This document shows positions 21,875-24,379 of a stretch of 24,379 nucleotides of DNA, in pieces; within the stretch, counting starts at the first letter, position 1, and each line of letters begins with the position of its first letter. The notes under the pieces are model-generated. The model saw nothing but the letters and a program-made list of their open reading frames with translations, made no database searches and was not told the origin of the DNA. The translations under genes were made by a program, and so were the position numbers. Source of the DNA: an uncultured Clostridia bacterium (GTDB taxonomy: Bacteria > Bacillota > Clostridia > TANB77 > CAG-508); assembly GCA_947628395.1 (NCBI GenBank), contig CANQZP010000013.1, positions 1-24,379 on the forward strand, in the 5' to 3' direction.

Positions 21875-22479
21875 TGTTTATGTTTAAAGATAAAATTGAA
21901 CAAGTAAAGGCATTAGTTGTAAAAAAGGATAATAAAGAAAAAAGAAAAGTTGAAAATTTAGTTTTTTTTCTGGTGCTTTTAGTAATTACATTAATATCAA
22001 TAAATCTTATTTTCAAGGATAAGAAAAAGACTAATAATACACAAACAAAAAAGGAATTAGTTTTGGAAAATCCAGATGTAGAAGATTCGAAGAGTGTAGA
22101 AACAAATATTGAAGAACAACTAAAAAATACTTTGTCAAAAATTAAAGGTGTTGGAGATGTTGAGGTTTTGATTACATATAGTGAGAGTAGTAAAATAACT
22201 CCAATGTACAATGAGACTTCCACACAAAGTGTAACTGAAGAAAATGATAGTAATGGTGGAACAAGAAAAATTGAAAGTTATGATTCAAATAAAGAAATTG
22301 TCTCTGATTCTAATTCTGAGCCTATAACAGAAAAGGTTACAATGCCTAAAATGGAAGGTGCAGTTATTATTGCAAAAGGTGCTGATAATACATTAGTAAA
22401 AAATAATATAATAAGCGCAGTAGAAGCAGCTACAGGTTTATCAACACATAAGATTCAAGTTTTTGAAATGAATGATTAA
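21874..22479 (+). CDS. spoIIIAG: Stage III sporulation protein AG
   Basis: The 201-residue protein has one transmembrane helix (about 27-47) and a soluble domain in which IEEQLKNTLSKIKGVGDVEV (about 83-102) and KMEGAVIIAKGADN form the ring-building motif. SpoIIIAG builds the large 30-subunit ring of the mother cell-forespore channel. Two in-frame ATGs are possible. 21874 overlaps the previous stop, while 21880 is nine bases after AGGTGG (21865-21870) and may be the real start. The Ser/Asn-rich insertion (about 115-150) agrees with the variable beta-insert of the family. Confidence 0.95.
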   Translation: MFMFKDKIEQVKALVVKKDNKEKRKVENLVFFLVLLVITLISINLIFKDKKKTNNTQTKKELVLENPDVEDSKSVETNIEEQLKNTLSKIKGVGDVEVLITYSESSKITPMYNETSTQSVTEENDSNGGTRKIESYDSNKEIVSDSNSEPITEKVTMPKMEGAVIIAKGADNTLVKNNIISAVEAATGLSTHKIQVFEMND

Positions 22480-22500
22480 TTTAAAATTAAGGAGATTTAT

Positions 22501-23112
22501 ATGAGAGTTATCAAGAAAAATCAAATTATTATTGTTTTAATATCATTTTGTTTAATACTTGTAGGGTATTTAAATTATAGTAATAATAAAAAAAATGATG
22601 AAACAGTAATAGGAGATATTACTAATTATACTGAAGGTATGGGAGATGCTAAATTAGTTAGTTCTGAAGCGGTAGAAGAAGTAGATGAAAATACTACAGA
22701 AAATGATATAGTAGATAATGAAGATGTTACAGAAACTACTAGTGATGAAGTAGAGCAGATTCAAGGAGATGATTATTTTACAGAGAGTAAAATGGAAAGA
22801 AATAATATTTATTCACAAAGTATTGATATATATGAAAGTATGTTAGAAAGTAATACTATAACAAATGAACAAAAATCAATAGCTCAAAATGAAATTCAAA
22901 AGATTACTTCTACGAAAAATACAATATTGATAGTAGAGAATTTAATAAAGGTAAAAGGATTTGAGGATGTGGTAGTTTTTGAAAATGGTGGTAATATAAG
23001 TGTAATCGTAAAAGCTGAGCAATTGCAGCCAGAGCAAGTCGCTCAAATTCAAAATATTGTGTCAAGGGAATTTAATATTACAAGTGATAAGATAAGTATT
23101 ACAAATAGGTAA
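22501..23112 (+). CDS. spoIIIAH: Stage III sporulation protein AH
   Basis: The 203-residue protein has one N-terminal transmembrane helix (about 7-25), a long acidic Thr/Glu-rich linker (about 30-100) and a C-terminal YscJ/FliF-like ring-building domain (about 100-203) with NEIQKITSTKNTILIVENLI and KGFEDVVVFENGGNISVIVK. In Bacillus it binds SpoIIQ of the forespore across the intermembrane space. AAGGAG precedes the start. It is the last spoIIIA gene, and the operon terminator is at 23234-23273. Confidence 0.95.
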   Translation: MRVIKKNQIIIVLISFCLILVGYLNYSNNKKNDETVIGDITNYTEGMGDAKLVSSEAVEEVDENTTENDIVDNEDVTETTSDEVEQIQGDDYFTESKMERNNIYSQSIDIYESMLESNTITNEQKSIAQNEIQKITSTKNTILIVENLIKVKGFEDVVVFENGGNISVIVKAEQLQPEQVAQIQNIVSREFNITSDKISITNR

Positions 23113-23114
23113 AA

Positions 23115-23139
23115 GGGCGGAGACAAGCCCTGCCCCTAC
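23115..23139 (-). repeat. Inverted copy of the GGGGCAGG..CTGCCC palindromic tract
   Basis: Read on the minus strand this 25-base tract matches the prepilin-leader tract (copies at about 181-205 and 14494-14518) at about 22 of 25 positions. It lies three bases after the spoIIIAH stop, outside any gene, which shows that the tract also exists as a dispersed non-coding repeat. Confidence 0.75.
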
Positions 23140-23145
23140 ATATAC

Positions 23146-23215
23146 ATGAGGAAAATCAAAGAAAAAATATCATATTGCAAAAGGTGTAATGGCGGGTCTT
23201 GCGTACGCCAAAAAT
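23146..23215 (+). pseudogene. Decayed prepilin leader remnant
   Basis: ATTGCAAAAGGTGTA at about 23174-23188 and the following GGCGGGTCTTGCGTACGCC parallel the prepilin leaders. The encoded IAKGVMAGLAYAK corresponds to IANGVGAGLVSAQ. The preceding ATG (23146) is one frame away through an A-run, and no hydrophobic helix follows. It looks like a fragment of a third 5' module left behind the spoIIIA operon. Confidence 0.45.
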
Positions 23216-23233
23216 AAGAAAAATTGTATGAAT

Positions 23234-23273
23234 AAAAATGTAGGAAGAAATTAAATTTTTCCTGCATTTTTTT
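23234..23273 (+). terminator. Terminator of the spoIIIA operon
   Basis: AAAAATGTAGGAA (23234-23246) pairs with TTCCTGCATTTTT (23259-23271) with one G-U. Further T follow. Confidence 0.8.
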
Positions 23274-23274
23274 A

Positions 23275-23303
23275 TTGCAAATTTTAATACAATATAATAT
23301 AAT
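23275..23303 (+). promoter_or_regulatory. Sigma-A type promoter for the small membrane protein and phosphofructokinase genes
   Basis: TTGCAA (23275-23280), 17 bases and TATAAT (23298-23303), directly after the spoIIIA terminator and about 40 bases before the next start codon. Confidence 0.7.
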
Positions 23304-23341
23304 TAAAAAGCTATAGATAATACAAAGAAAAGAGGTTTATT

Positions 23342-23872
23342 ATGGAGTCAGATGTATATAAGAAAAGATGTATTGTACTGGCAGTTTTTTTAATTTTGTC
23401 TGTAATTTTAGCACTTCCAATGAAAAATTCTTTAGTAGCAGAAAACAATGGTATAAAAGATGCTATTGAATTTGTAGAATTACATGAGGAAGAAGAAGTA
23501 AAAAAAGAAACTTCTTTATCAAAAGAAGAAGCTTTAGAAACATTAAATAAAATAAAATCATATTATAGTTTTGTAGACCAATATTCAGAAGGCGTAATCT
23601 ATACAGGGTTAGTCATAGGCATGTTTGGTATATTAAATGGTTTTATGCTATATTTTATAGGAACTAATTTTTTATTAAAAAAAGCATTGCCAGATTTAAA
23701 AAGATGGATGTCTATTTTAATTAGAATTATTATTTTAGTAATATTTATCCCATTCTTATATTCAGTAATATCAATAATAGGACTAATTTTATCTATACCA
23801 AATTTAATTTATCAAATTTATAAGTATATAAAAGTAAAAAAGAAAGAAAATAAAGATGATATAATAGAATAA
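23342..23872 (+). CDS. Small membrane protein, function unknown
   Basis: I do not recognise the family. The 176-residue protein has a hydrophobic helix at about 9-27, an acidic extracytoplasmic-looking loop (about 30-80, with LHEEEEVKKE and SLSKEEALETLNKIKSYY), a helix at about 84-108, a strong hydrophobic region at about 122-158 likely forming two helices, and a basic C-terminal tail (KYIKVKKKENK). AAAGAGG precedes the start. It has its own promoter and lies 19 bases before the phosphofructokinase gene, so the two are probably co-transcribed. Confidence 0.7.
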   Translation: MESDVYKKRCIVLAVFLILSVILALPMKNSLVAENNGIKDAIEFVELHEEEEVKKETSLSKEEALETLNKIKSYYSFVDQYSEGVIYTGLVIGMFGILNGFMLYFIGTNFLLKKALPDLKRWMSILIRIIILVIFIPFLYSVISIIGLILSIPNLIYQIYKYIKVKKKENKDDIIE

Positions 23873-23891
23873 ATATTAGGAGGAAGAAAAA

Positions 23892-24379
23892 ATGGTAAAA
23901 AAAGTAGCTATACTAGCAAATGGTGGAGATGTATCAGGATTTAATGCAGTTATTAGAGCAATAGTAAAAACTGCAGAACATAACGGAGTAGAATGTTATG
24001 GATTTATTGATGGTTATAGAGGACTACTTGAAAATAATTATATTCGTTTAAGTAGTGCAGATACTGCATCTGGAATTTTACAAAAAGGAGGTTCAATTAT
24101 TTCATCTTCTACAAATGCAAATGTTTTCCATTATAAAGTTGTAGGAGAAAATGGTGAAGTAGAATACAAAGATTTATCTGAAACTTGTGTTAATAATGTA
24201 AAAGAAGATGGATTTGATTGTATATTTACATTAGGAGGAGATAGTACTCAAAAATCTGCTAGAGATTTTACTTTAAGAGGAATAAATGTAATTGGTGTTC
24301 CAAAAACAATAGATAATGATGTTGCTTGTACAGATATTACTTTTGGGTATAATACAGCAGTTTCAGTTGCAGCAGAAGC
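23892..24379 (+). CDS. 6-phosphofructokinase, 5' part, probably PPi-dependent type
   Basis: Only the first 162 residues are in the window. The PfkA fold is clear: VAILANGGDVSGFNAVIRA (5-23), YGFIDGYRGLL, LGGDSTQKSA (D117) and VIGVPKTIDNDV (K138). Lys in PKTIDND marks the pyrophosphate-using group of the family, where ATP-dependent enzymes have Gly. The residue after GGD is Ser, where ATP enzymes have Gly and many PPi enzymes Asp, so phosphoryl donor choice is not fully settled. The usual GGDxPGxN loop is VSGFN here. AGGAGGAA is six bases upstream of the ATG. It phosphorylates fructose 6-phosphate in glycolysis. Confidence 0.88.
   Translation, partial: MVKKVAILANGGDVSGFNAVIRAIVKTAEHNGVECYGFIDGYRGLLENNYIRLSSADTASGILQKGGSIISSSTNANVFHYKVVGENGEVEYKDLSETCVNNVKEDGFDCIFTLGGDSTQKSARDFTLRGINVIGVPKTIDNDVACTDITFGYNTAVSVAAE

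Overview
The window comes from an AT-rich, endospore-forming Clostridia-type Firmicute, probably an uncultured gut lineage (an inference from base composition, AGA-dominated arginine usage, a complete spoIIIA locus and the abundance of ITLIALVIT-type prepilin-like proteins). Most of it is ordinary chromosomal core, broken by a few accessory or repeat-rich islands.

Layout. 1-1671: a duplicated 5' module driving a prepilin-like GLUG-repeat surface protein. 1700-1943: a long imperfect inverted repeat. 2005-4712: rpsO with its own promoter and terminator, then pnp with a hairpin leader. 4745-12565: a tightly spaced run of a processive GT2 glycosyltransferase, a prepilin-like protein, murB, yvcK, a GH133-type glycogen debranching enzyme, ruvC and holA. 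12571-13862: promoter, structured leader and an Asn-rich membrane-anchored protein. 13886-14324: a short transcription unit with a (CA)n-containing mini-ORF and strong terminator, then hairpin-rich repeat DNA. 14325-16545: a second copy of the prepilin 5' module, here fused to BspA-type leucine-rich repeats. 16715-17437: a hicAB toxin-antitoxin pair with an operator inside its promoter. 17499-17957 (minus): a small two-helix membrane protein. 18075-23112: spoIIIAA to spoIIIAH, the mother-cell channel/ring complex of sporulation. 23115-23303: repeat remnants, terminator and promoter. 23342-24379: a small membrane protein and the 5' part of a phosphofructokinase gene.

The outstanding observation is at the level of decoding. 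Four genes (the GLUG prepilin, holA, hicA and spoIIIAD) each need one +1 frameshift to give the full-length, family-consistent protein. In all four the shift falls at an in-frame CGG codon followed by A, so that C|GGA is read as glycine. In my hand scan of all coding frames these four are the only in-frame CGG codons in the window. About 21 out-of-frame CGG trinucleotides inside genes, several of them also CGGA, are not associated with any frame change. This 4-of-4 coincidence points away from random sequencing indels and towards systematic +1 decoding at CGG. CGG could be an unassigned ('hungry') codon, or CGGA could be read as a four-base glycine codon. CGT and CGA do occur as normal arginine codons, so only CGG appears special. 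I know of no published description of this in bacteria, but I could not search.
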